The notes under the pieces were generated by a model. It was not told where the DNA came from and searched no databases. It saw only the letters and a list, made by a program, of their open reading frames with translations. From a virus, in IMG/VR virus record IMGVR_UViG_3300028925_011157, positions 1-20,388 of that record: a DNA stretch of 20,388 bases; one strand, written 5' to 3'. The position numbers and the translations under genes were made by a program. How positions within the stretch are numbered: position 1 is the stretch's first letter; every line of letters begins with the position of its first letter. Shown piece after piece: positions 14,439 through 20,388 of the stretch.

Positions 14439-14865
14439 AAAGCTAGAAGAAAAACTAAAAGATCTCGAAGAGATGTCTTCTACTGGAGCTGGTGAAGCAT
14501 ATGATACCCCTAATGCGTTTAGTAAAGATGAGGAAGAGGATGAGAACGATAATGCTATACAGGCTGGATACAAAAAAGTAAAAGAATCTAAATTTAAGAA
14601 GTATGCAAAAGCTACTTTCTTAAACGAAGTATCATACACAGAGTACAAAAGCGATGAAAAGTTATCATCGAAGCAGAAAGTGAATCAATCGATTAAGGAA
14701 GTTGGTAGTAAACTTCTAAGAATAGAGCGAATTATAAATCACAATATCAAACTGAAAACAGAAGAAGGTATCGATAACAAACAGTACTGGAAATCTACTC
14801 GAGGTGGTCTTTATAAGATATCTGAGAGAATGATGCGAATTAGTGAAAAGTTAAGAAAATTCTAA
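14425..14865 (+). CDS. Prohead-region protein with STGAGEAYDTPNAF motif
   Basis: 146 residues, GGAG SD eight bases before the ATG. An acidic helix is followed by MSSTGAGEAYDTPNAF (17-32), a glycine-rich motif I associate with small proteins of marine T4-like phages. Next come an acidic stretch, then KYAKATFLNEVSY, a segment that resembles the portal C-terminus (KHAKATLLSENN), and a basic helical end (ISERMMRISEKLRKF). Its position between gp20 and gp21 matches the T4 core proteins gp67/gp68, but there is no sequence proof. The stop overlaps the next small gene (TAATG). Confidence 0.68.
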   Translation: MSLNKKLEEKLKDLEEMSSTGAGEAYDTPNAFSKDEEEDENDNAIQAGYKKVKESKFKKYAKATFLNEVSYTEYKSDEKLSSKQKVNQSIKEVGSKLLRIERIINHNIKLKTEEGIDNKQYWKSTRGGLYKISERMMRISEKLRKF

Positions 14866-14993
14866 TGAATAATTCTAAAGAAATAATAACTGAAGAGATG
14901 GATGAGGAACAAGTTAGAAAAGTTATCCGCAAAGAGATAGCTCGAATCTTCTTTGATTTATACAGAAAACGTAGCGTATGGGAGAAAGCATAA
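14865..14993 (+). CDS. 42-residue conserved-looking small protein upstream of the prohead protease
   Basis: A short ORF coupled at both ends by TAATG: its ATG (14865) overlaps the previous stop and its stop (14991-14993) overlaps the favoured gp21 ATG. The product begins MNNSKEIITEEMDEEQVRKV and continues as an amphipathic helix with IARIFFDLYRKRSVW near the C-terminus. Without it there would be a 127-base gap in an otherwise gapless operon. The E-rich start resembles the N-terminal leaders of neighbouring proteins. It could be a minor core component in the gp67/68 place. Function unknown. Confidence 0.66.
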   Translation: MNNSKEIITEEMDEEQVRKVIRKEIARIFFDLYRKRSVWEKA

Positions 14994-15616
14994 TGTCAAA
15001 GAGTTTATTAATAGATTATACACCATTTGATATAACACCTCAAATGATTACTGAGTCTGAACAGAGGAACGGTGGTAGGGTTATTGTAACCGGTGTCCTG
15101 CAAAGAGCTGGAGCAAAGAACCAGAACGGTAGAGTTTATCCAAAAGAAATTTTAATGCGGGAAGTTACTGAGTATAAAAAGATACAGGTAGCAGAACGTA
15201 GAGCTCTAGGAGAGTTAGATCACCCTGAATCATCTGTTGTTAATCTATCTAACGCGTCTCACAATGTTGTAGACGTGTGGTGGGATGGTGATGATGTTGT
15301 AGGTAAGGTAGAGGTATTATCAACCCCAGCTGGTAACATATTAAAAGAATTATTCAAATCAGGCATTAAGCTTGGTATTAGTTCTAGAGGGTTAGGATCA
15401 GTGAAGCAAGTGAATGAAGACACGGTAGCAGTACAAGATGACTTTGAATTAGTTTGCTGGGACTTCGTTAGTAATCCATCTACCCAAGGAGCTTTTATGG
15501 CACCTGTAAATGAATCAAAATCGGCTCAACGGCCATTAAATAAGTATTATAAAGTAAATAGCATAATTAATGAAATGCTATGTGATTTAACATGTAAGTG
15601 TTCACTGCCAAGTTAG
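14993..15616 (+). CDS. 21: Prohead core protease (gp21-like)
   Basis: 207 residues from ATG 14993, preferred to ATG 14978 because GGAGA sits seven bases upstream and the start overlaps the previous stop. It matures the prohead by cutting scaffold and capsid proteins. Visible hallmarks are NQNGRVYP (43-50), GELDHPE with His77, GISSRGLGSV with Ser130/131 as nucleophile candidates, and WDFVSNPST with Asp157. The length equals T4 gp21 (~212). ITE/S at 19-22 fits the protease's own cleavage rule, so N-terminal self-processing is plausible. The end is unusual in having three cysteines (CDLTCKC). Confidence 0.94.
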   Translation: MSKSLLIDYTPFDITPQMITESEQRNGGRVIVTGVLQRAGAKNQNGRVYPKEILMREVTEYKKIQVAERRALGELDHPESSVVNLSNASHNVVDVWWDGDDVVGKVEVLSTPAGNILKELFKSGIKLGISSRGLGSVKQVNEDTVAVQDDFELVCWDFVSNPSTQGAFMAPVNESKSAQRPLNKYYKVNSIINEMLCDLTCKCSLPS

Positions 15617-15625
15617 GAGAATAAA

Positions 15626-16294
15626 ATGAAATTAAAAAGATTATTACAAGAGAGTAACAGAGATGCATTTAGCAGATCTCTAACACGTGAACAGAAACGT
15701 GAGATTATGGATGGTGTATCTAAATTCAATGAATTTGGTTCACGGCTGTATAAAACAAATGAAATATCAGAAATGGTAGAAGCTATTAGAAATATGACTG
15801 AAGGAGCTTCACAGTTAGCATTACAAGAAACAGATGGCTGGTTCGACGGTGTTACAGTCAAGAGAGATATGAAAGAGGTAAAAAACTCAACCAGATTATT
15901 TGAGAAAGCTGCTAAAGAATTATCTACTCTACAACAGAGACTTGAATCAGTATTCGAAGATCTTGGAAACAAGCTTGGAAAGTATTACAATATTAATGAA
16001 GCAATGGACGCACCAGGTAAAGAAGACGCTGATATAGACAACGACGGTGACGAGGATGAGTCTGATGAGTACTTAGCTAAGAAAAGAGCTGCAATTGATA
16101 AAGCTATGAACGAAGCTGCACCTCGAATGAAAGATTCACAAGAAACAAAAGCTTTAACAGATTTGCGACTTAAGATATTGAGAGCAAAGAAGGGCGGTTC
16201 ACCTAGTAGATACTCAAAAGATTTTCAGACACATCAAAAGAGCGCTCTAAAATCAATAGAGCAGATGATAAAATTTTCTCAAATCGGAGTATAG
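15626..16294 (+). CDS. Prohead-region protein with EF-hand-like DxDxDGDxDxxD loop
   Basis: 222 residues, AGGAG SD. It starts MKLKRLLQESNRD, a short leader with LQE/S that fits the gp21 cleavage rule. Residues ~20-120 are helical. Residues 136-147 form a calcium-type loop (D136, D138, D140, G141, D142, D144, D147), followed by EYLAKKRAAIDKAM, as in dockerin/EF-hand motifs that recur in marine phage proteins. The basic C-terminus (KILRAKKGGSPSRYSKDF) may bind DNA or scaffold. Its position directly after the protease suggests a core or internal capsid protein. No family name is assigned. Confidence 0.68.
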   Translation: MKLKRLLQESNRDAFSRSLTREQKREIMDGVSKFNEFGSRLYKTNEISEMVEAIRNMTEGASQLALQETDGWFDGVTVKRDMKEVKNSTRLFEKAAKELSTLQQRLESVFEDLGNKLGKYYNINEAMDAPGKEDADIDNDGDEDESDEYLAKKRAAIDKAMNEAAPRMKDSQETKALTDLRLKILRAKKGGSPSRYSKDFQTHQKSALKSIEQMIKFSQIGV

Positions 16295-16296
16295 TA

Positions 16297-17247
16297 ATGA
16301 AAGAGACGCAATTACGAGATTTAATTAGTGAGGAGATTAAATTCTTACTATCTGAGAGATTTGGATCAAAGAGATTGCAATCACTCGTAGGTGGTATGTC
16401 TAAATGGGAGAAGTCAGCATTTCTAAAGGCCGGGGTCAAAACTGGGCTAGATTGGAATACATTAACCGACACTGATCTAGTAGTAGTTAAAAAAACACCT
16501 GCTCAATTATATGGTAAGCAAGGTATATTCCTTATTATAGCATCCCAAGATTTTGAGTTTAAAGAGAAGGCAGGTCAGTATGGGTGGAACCGATCGATTA
16601 AAAAAGGTCAGATGATCGGAATGATGATAGGTGGTAAAGTCGCGTATATTACTCAAAATGGGCTTGGAAGCAAGTCTACGTACAGTAGCGGGGCAAAGGT
16701 TGGTATGGATATGTCAGGTGCTAGAAGCGTGAAAGGTATGTCAGAAATGCCGCACATTGCGTTTGAGATAAACAATAGTGATAAGATGCAAGCATTAAAG
16801 TCTAAGCAAGCTACGCGTGTAAATCTAAAGTTCGGTGCAACAGCAATTAAATCAGCAAAAGAATTTAAGCAAGAGAACTTAGACAGATATAAAAAAGCAC
16901 TGACGCTAACAGCTGATAAATCAGAGAAAGTTCATAAGCTAGTATTAGCTGCTGTTAATCACTCGAATGCACTTGTACAACAAGCTTTAGCTGAGATGCA
17001 AACAGATGGTGGTGGTGAGCTTGCTGTAGATATAAATGGTAACCTTGTAAAACTGCAAGCTATCACACGCTTACAGGATAACATATTAGCCAACTATACC
17101 AGATACACTAGATTAGATCAAGACGCGAAAACAAGCATGGAGTACAACAGAACCGACAGTTACTACCAAAAAGCCCGCGGAGCAGAAGCATTGGAACTTA
17201 CAAAGAACGTTAAGAGCATGTTAAGCAATAAGTTTGATCGTTGGTAA
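16297..17247 (+). CDS. Head-region protein of unknown function with LISEE leader
   Basis: 316 residues, starting two bases after the preceding stop. The N-terminus QLRDLISEEIKFLLSERFG (5-23) is an amphipathic acidic helix like those on neighbouring proteins, with LSE at 18-20 as a possible protease site. Residues ~60-160 look like a mixed alpha/beta domain rich in Gly and Met (KKGQMIGMMIGGKVAYIT, then SGAKVGMDMSGARSVKGM). The rest is helical, ending KNVKSMLSNKFDRW. I do not recognise a family. It is the last gene before an intrinsic terminator, so it closes the prohead operon. Confidence 0.66.
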   Translation: MKETQLRDLISEEIKFLLSERFGSKRLQSLVGGMSKWEKSAFLKAGVKTGLDWNTLTDTDLVVVKKTPAQLYGKQGIFLIIASQDFEFKEKAGQYGWNRSIKKGQMIGMMIGGKVAYITQNGLGSKSTYSSGAKVGMDMSGARSVKGMSEMPHIAFEINNSDKMQALKSKQATRVNLKFGATAIKSAKEFKQENLDRYKKALTLTADKSEKVHKLVLAAVNHSNALVQQALAEMQTDGGGELAVDINGNLVKLQAITRLQDNILANYTRYTRLDQDAKTSMEYNRTDSYYQKARGAEALELTKNVKSMLSNKFDRW

Positions 17248-17270
17248 AATAAACTAAAATATATATTGTG

Positions 17271-17300
17271 AAAAGGTTGGTTTATCCAGCCTTTTTTCTT
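17271..17300 (+). terminator. Intrinsic terminator after the prohead operon
   Basis: Inverted arms aaaggttgg (17272-17280) and ccagccttt (17286-17294), one G-T pair, five-base loop, then a T-rich run. It lies 24 bases after the stop of the upstream gene and before the bS21 gene. Confidence 0.85.
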
Positions 17301-17335
17301 ATATTATAGTATTAATCGAGCAATAACAAACTAAA

Positions 17336-17707
17336 ATGCATATGCAAGAAAATTCGAAAAAAGACCGACCTTATAATAAAGACGGCAACAAGCAATTCAA
17401 GCCACGAGGTCCGCGGCAAGACTTTTTTATACCTGGAAATCCTAGAGGGGTTAAGGTACATGATGGGTCACCAATAGCTCTAGAAAAGAGCCTGAGATAT
17501 CTTAAACGTCAGATCAAAGATACAGATATAATGGGTCAGTATAAAGCTAACCAAGAGTTTCTAAAACCATCGGCTATTAAGCGAAGGAAGATGAAAGATG
17601 CTAAATACAAACAGCGTCTACGTGACAAGATCTCAGCTGAGTTTTGGAAAGATCACTGTTGGCTAGTGCCACCTGATAAGAATTACGGTCCAATACTACC
17701 AGACTAA
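17336..17707 (+). CDS. rpsU: Ribosomal protein bS21 homologue, extended
   Basis: 123 residues. Residues ~42-97 match the bS21 pattern: DGSPIALEKSLRYLKRQIK, then QEFLKPSAIKRR (73-84) and a basic end with AKYKQRLRD (89-97). These align with the Bacteroidota S21 signature (ALKRYKR ... FIKPS.. KR ... AAYIQ.LRD). Normal S21 is ~60-70 residues. This one adds a ~40-residue basic, Pro/Gly-rich N-terminus and a ~26-residue C-terminus ending DKNYGPILPD. bS21 sits on the 30S platform near the 16S 3' end. Phage-borne S21 is known and is thought to compete with or replace the host protein. The gene stands alone between two terminators with no clear SD; ATG 17342 is an alternative start. A host-translation role is inferred. 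Confidence 0.83.
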   Translation: MHMQENSKKDRPYNKDGNKQFKPRGPRQDFFIPGNPRGVKVHDGSPIALEKSLRYLKRQIKDTDIMGQYKANQEFLKPSAIKRRKMKDAKYKQRLRDKISAEFWKDHCWLVPPDKNYGPILPD

Positions 17708-17730
17708 CATATACTATAACATATTTTTAA

Positions 17731-17759
17731 GAAACCCGGAACTTTTCCGGGTTTTTTTA
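17731..17759 (+). terminator. Intrinsic terminator after the bS21 gene
   Basis: Perfect 10-base arms aaacccggaa (17732-17741) and ttccgggttt (17745-17754), three-base loop, then a T run. It follows the bS21 stop by 24 bases. Confidence 0.93.
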
Positions 17760-17896
17760 TGTGTTTAATATATATGCATATATTTATATGTGTACAAAAT
17801 ACACCATCACAATACATATGGTGTTAGCTACTTACAAAAATATATTAAGGATCCTAATATCCTTATTTCCACATTAAAATTTATTGGAGACAAATT
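17760..17896 (+). promoter_or_regulatory. Long leader of the scaffold/capsid operon
   Basis: With the terminator before it, this is the longest non-coding stretch of the window. It holds the TATTTATAT motif at 17781-17789, a hairpin with arms acaccat/atggtgt (17801-17807 and 17818-17824), a second with arms aaggat/atcctt (17847-17852 and 17859-17864), and a good SD (TTGGAGA) eight bases before the ATG at 17897. The structures could stabilise the message for the most abundant late proteins; that is inference. Confidence 0.55.
17779..17789 (+). promoter_or_regulatory. Candidate late transcription signal CATATATTTATAT-type
   Basis: The fifth copy of the recurrent motif (core TATTTATAT at 17781-17789), placed right after the bS21 terminator and 107 bases before the scaffold ATG. 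Position after a terminator supports a promoter. Confidence 0.55.
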
Positions 17897-18799
17897 ATGT
17901 CAAAAGACTTATTAAAAGAAGCAATCGCTGATGCCAAAGCTGTCCGAGAGACTGCAATCGCAAATGCAAAAATTGCCCTTGAAGAAGCATTTACCCCTAA
18001 ACTACAATCGATGTTATCTGCAAAATTGCAAGAAGATGACGAAGAAGGTGGCGAGGAAGAGTTAGAAGATGAGCTATCAAATGATGATATCGCCGTTGAA
18101 GAATTTGAAGATGAAGAAGGTGCTGATGTACCTGCTGAAGACGAAGAGGATTTAGGTGAAATGAGTCATGAAGAAGGTGAAGAGTCCTACGAAGACGAAG
18201 TTGAAGAGGATGCTCATGAAGCTCCTGCAGACGACGAAGAAGAGGACCTCGAACTTGAAGCAATCATTAGAGAACTTGAACACGAAGGCGGAGAAGAAGA
18301 AGAATTTGATGCAGAAGCGGAAGCTCCTGTTGAAGAGGGCCCTGAAACAGAAGATGAAGATGAAGAAATCGACCTAGATGAAGTTATCAGATCACTATCT
18401 GAAGACGAGCATGAGGGAGATGAAGAAGTACCTGAAGACGATGCAGAAGCAGACTTGGAAGAAGCTTACAAAACTATCAAATCTTTAAAAAACACTCTAC
18501 AAGAGGTAAATCTACTTAACGCTAAACTATTATTCTCGAACAAACTGTTCAAGAGTAACAGCTTAAGTGAATCACAGAAGATGAAAGTAATTGAAAACTT
18601 TGACCGAGCTCATACATTGAGAGAAGTTAAGTTAGTATATACAACTTTATCTGAATCATTCACTACTAGAGCGACAGGTAAGAAGACAGTAACAGAAGGC
18701 TTTGCTTCTAAAAAATCAAACTCAACAGCACCGAAAGGTCAGATTGTTGAATCTAATGGTATGGCAAATCGCATGAAGCGACTAGCTGGCCTATTGTAA
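17897..18799 (+). CDS. 22: Prohead core scaffold protein (gp22-like)
   Basis: 300 residues, with a strong SD and a position immediately before the capsid gene as in T4. The N-terminal helix (AKAVRETAIANAKIALEEAF, 13-32, then TPKLQSMLSAKL) is typical of marine gp22-type core proteins. Residues ~46-190 are extremely acidic low-complexity Glu/Asp runs. A helical C-terminal part follows (KTLQEVNLL-type coiled coil, FDRAHTLREVKLVYTTLSE), ending RMKRLAGLL. Scaffolds of this kind fill the prohead and are degraded by gp21. Several LSE and TLSE sites in the C-terminal half fit its cleavage rule. T4 gp22 is 269 residues. Assignment rests on position, composition and the C-terminal pattern rather than on a unique motif. 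Confidence 0.86.
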   Translation: MSKDLLKEAIADAKAVRETAIANAKIALEEAFTPKLQSMLSAKLQEDDEEGGEEELEDELSNDDIAVEEFEDEEGADVPAEDEEDLGEMSHEEGEESYEDEVEEDAHEAPADDEEEDLELEAIIRELEHEGGEEEEFDAEAEAPVEEGPETEDEDEEIDLDEVIRSLSEDEHEGDEEVPEDDAEADLEEAYKTIKSLKNTLQEVNLLNAKLLFSNKLFKSNSLSESQKMKVIENFDRAHTLREVKLVYTTLSESFTTRATGKKTVTEGFASKKSNSTAPKGQIVESNGMANRMKRLAGLL

Positions 18800-18828
18800 A
18801 ATTAAAAAAGAAATAGGAGAAGACACAA

Positions 18829-20388
18829 ATGTCTGAAATTTCAAAATTATTAAATGACGCTCAATCAACGTATAGAACACAGTTGAACGAGACAAAGAAG
18901 TACGTTTCCAAATGGGAAAAGACGGGACTTCTTGAAGGAATCGACCACGATTATGAAAAACATAATACAGCGATCCTACTAGAGAATCAAGCTAGAGAAC
19001 TTGTAACAGAGAACTCAAAGGTTGGTGGTGCAAATTCTGAAGAGTGGAACGGCGTTGCCTTACCACTTGTAAGACGTATATTCGGTGAAATCTTTGCAAA
19101 AGAATTCGTTTCGGTACAGCCAATGAATCTCCCATCAGGACTAATATTCTGGTTGGATTTCAAATATGGATCAGCTGGAGGTATTAACCAAACTAAAGAC
19201 ACAGATGTAATGGGTAACACTTCATCATCAGCTTCACCAACAGGTGGACTTTATGGTAAAGGTAGAGAATCTTACACGCTTAAGAAAGTATCTCAAGCTG
19301 GTGGTGCACTTGCACTTGTAGTAGCTAACGGAGCCGACTGGGCTTTACCAATCGCATCTGCATCAGAAGCTGATTTAGATTTAGTAGATTCATTCTACTT
19401 AACTTCTCAATCTTCAGCAGGTGTAGACGGTGGTGTAGCTTTCTCAACAGCAGGAACTGCAACATTAAATGCTGCAGGTACTACAATTACATTTAAAAAC
19501 GCTGGTACTTCAATAGGTGGAACAACTAACGCAACACTTGCAACAGACGGGTTCTTCCTACACTACTACAAGAACACGTTAGTGGCTTCTAGCAGAGGTG
19601 ACTTCGAAGATTCAGCTGCAACTCCTGCAGGAACTACTTCTACTGGTACTGATGATATCGGTATTCCAGAAATGAATGTAGAATTGAAGCAAGAAGCTTT
19701 AGTTGCAAAGACTAGAAAGTTGAAAGTTGTTTGGTCTCCAGAGTTCGCTCAAGATCTAAACGCTTACCATTCTATCGATGCAGAAGCTGAATTAACATCT
19801 ATGTTATCAGAGTACATCTCAATGGAAATTGACATGGAAATTTTAGCAATGCTTGATAGAGCTGCTAACACAGTAGCTTCAAGTCAAGGTACATTTGCTT
19901 TGTCTTCAGCTGCACATGGATATGCTCCAGTAATAGCTGATGCAACTGCTAGATATGACTTCGGTACATGGGCACAAACTTTAGGATACGAAATGCAAAA
20001 AGTTTCGAACTCTATCCATAAGTTAACCATGAGAGGTGGTGCTAACTTCGCAGTTTGTGATCCGGAAATTGCTTCGATTATCGAATCGATTCCAGGGTTT
20101 GCTGCTGATACTGACGGAACTGCATCACAGTTCGCTGCCGGTGTAACTAAGGTAGGTTCTTTTGCTAACAGATACACGATCTATAAGAATCCTTATAGAG
20201 CAAAAACAGATGGTATCTTGATGGGATTCAGAGGTAATCAATTCTTGGAAACTGGTGCTGTTTATGCTCCATACATTCCACTAATCATGACTCCTTTGGT
20301 ATATGACCCAACTAACTTTACACCAAGAAAAGGTGTAATGACCAGGTATGCTAAGAAAGTTGTTCGACCTGAATTTTATGGCAAGCTT
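18829..20388 (+). CDS. 23: Major capsid protein (gp23-like), 3' partial
   Basis: 520 codons are present with no stop, so the gene runs out of the window; by comparison only a few residues are missing. AGGAGA lies eight bases before the ATG. The first ~60 residues are a charged propeptide. LVTE/N with Glu61 sits where T4 gp23 is cut after Glu65, in LTE/A. Clear family matches are FVSVQPMNLPSG, FWLDFKYG, KTRKLKVVWSPEFAQDLNAY (from residue 294), DAEAELTSMLSEYISMEI and LVYDPTNFTPRKGVMTRYAKK. The end ...RPEFYGKL shows the terminus is near, shorter after TRY than T4. It forms the hexameric shell of the head. Confidence 0.96.
   Translation, partial: MSEISKLLNDAQSTYRTQLNETKKYVSKWEKTGLLEGIDHDYEKHNTAILLENQARELVTENSKVGGANSEEWNGVALPLVRRIFGEIFAKEFVSVQPMNLPSGLIFWLDFKYGSAGGINQTKDTDVMGNTSSSASPTGGLYGKGRESYTLKKVSQAGGALALVVANGADWALPIASASEADLDLVDSFYLTSQSSAGVDGGVAFSTAGTATLNAAGTTITFKNAGTSIGGTTNATLATDGFFLHYYKNTLVASSRGDFEDSAATPAGTTSTGTDDIGIPEMNVELKQEALVAKTRKLKVVWSPEFAQDLNAYHSIDAEAELTSMLSEYISMEIDMEILAMLDRAANTVASSQGTFALSSAAHGYAPVIADATARYDFGTWAQTLGYEMQKVSNSIHKLTMRGGANFAVCDPEIASIIESIPGFAADTDGTASQFAAGVTKVGSFANRYTIYKNPYRAKTDGILMGFRGNQFLETGAVYAPYIPLIMTPLVYDPTNFTPRKGVMTRYAKKVVRPEFYGKL

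Noticed and set aside
14978-14992. Earlier gp21 start at 14978
   Set aside because: It lacks an SD and would overlap the coupled 42-residue ORF; ATG 14993 has GGAGA at good spacing and a TAATG junction.
17847-17864. AAGGATCCTAATATCCTT as an attachment site or terminator
   Set aside because: No integrase or repeat partner is seen, the stem is only six pairs, and no T run follows, so a leader hairpin is the simplest reading.
17997-18263. Leu/His-rich minus-strand frame opposite the scaffold acidic stretch
   Set aside because: Shadow of the Glu/Asp-rich coding repeat.
18168-18377. Lys-rich + strand frame inside the scaffold gene
   Set aside because: It is the shifted reading of GAA/GAT-rich acidic codons; low-complexity shadow without its own start context.
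20383-20388. HindIII-type sequence at the window end, hinting at a cloning junction
   Set aside because: It is in frame with conserved capsid codons (GKL) and a six-base site is common by chance.
1-20388. tRNA, integrase, transposase or restriction-type defence genes
   Set aside because: None could be recognised on either strand; the window is ordinary late-gene phage sequence apart from the items reported.

Overview
The window is a densely packed block of one phage genome: about 33-38% GC by eye, all genes on the + strand, almost no intergenic space, and many stop/start overlaps. The head genes are clearly of the T4 type: large terminase (gp17), portal (gp20), prohead protease (gp21), acidic prohead core/scaffold (gp22-like) and major capsid protein (gp23). 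They diverge from T4 itself and have long marine-type accessory proteins, so this looks like a 'far-T4' environmental myovirus. The host is probably a Bacteroidota (flavobacterial-type) bacterium. That inference rests on a phage-borne ribosomal protein bS21 whose KPS...Y.Q.LRD pattern is close to Bacteroidota S21, and on a secreted protein with a 'CLSQD' signal-peptide end typical of that phylum. Several genes do carry good Shine-Dalgarno (SD) sites, so the host call is tentative.

Layout. (1) 2-6022, fibre/adsorption region: a 5'-truncated fibre with a self-cleaving S74 chaperone tail, two fibre proteins that share a C-terminal tip domain, two small structural proteins of unknown role, a GAMT-like methyltransferase, and a beta-rich protein ending in a short tandem repeat. 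(2) 6058-10135: a large protein joining an NMN-adenylyltransferase-like domain to an RNA/DNA-ligase-like domain, a zinc-ribbon protein, a coiled-coil protein, and two small membrane proteins that may form a lysis pair. (3) 10164-13532: terminase directly followed by portal. (4) 13572-17247: prohead assembly genes, including a 42-residue ORF and gp21. (5) 17336-17707: the bS21 homologue alone between two intrinsic terminators. (6) 17780 to the end: a leader with two hairpins, then the scaffold and the major capsid protein, which runs off the window.

A motif, (G)ATATTTATAT, stands at the 5' end of five of the gene blocks (2403, 6032, 10151, 13531, 17779). It is probably the late transcription signal, but it reads as the inverse of the T4 late box and abuts start codons twice. 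Together the genes describe late particle assembly: adsorption fibres and their likely modification or assembly enzymes, DNA packaging, and capsid construction and maturation. The bS21 homologue is a candidate for late control of host translation.
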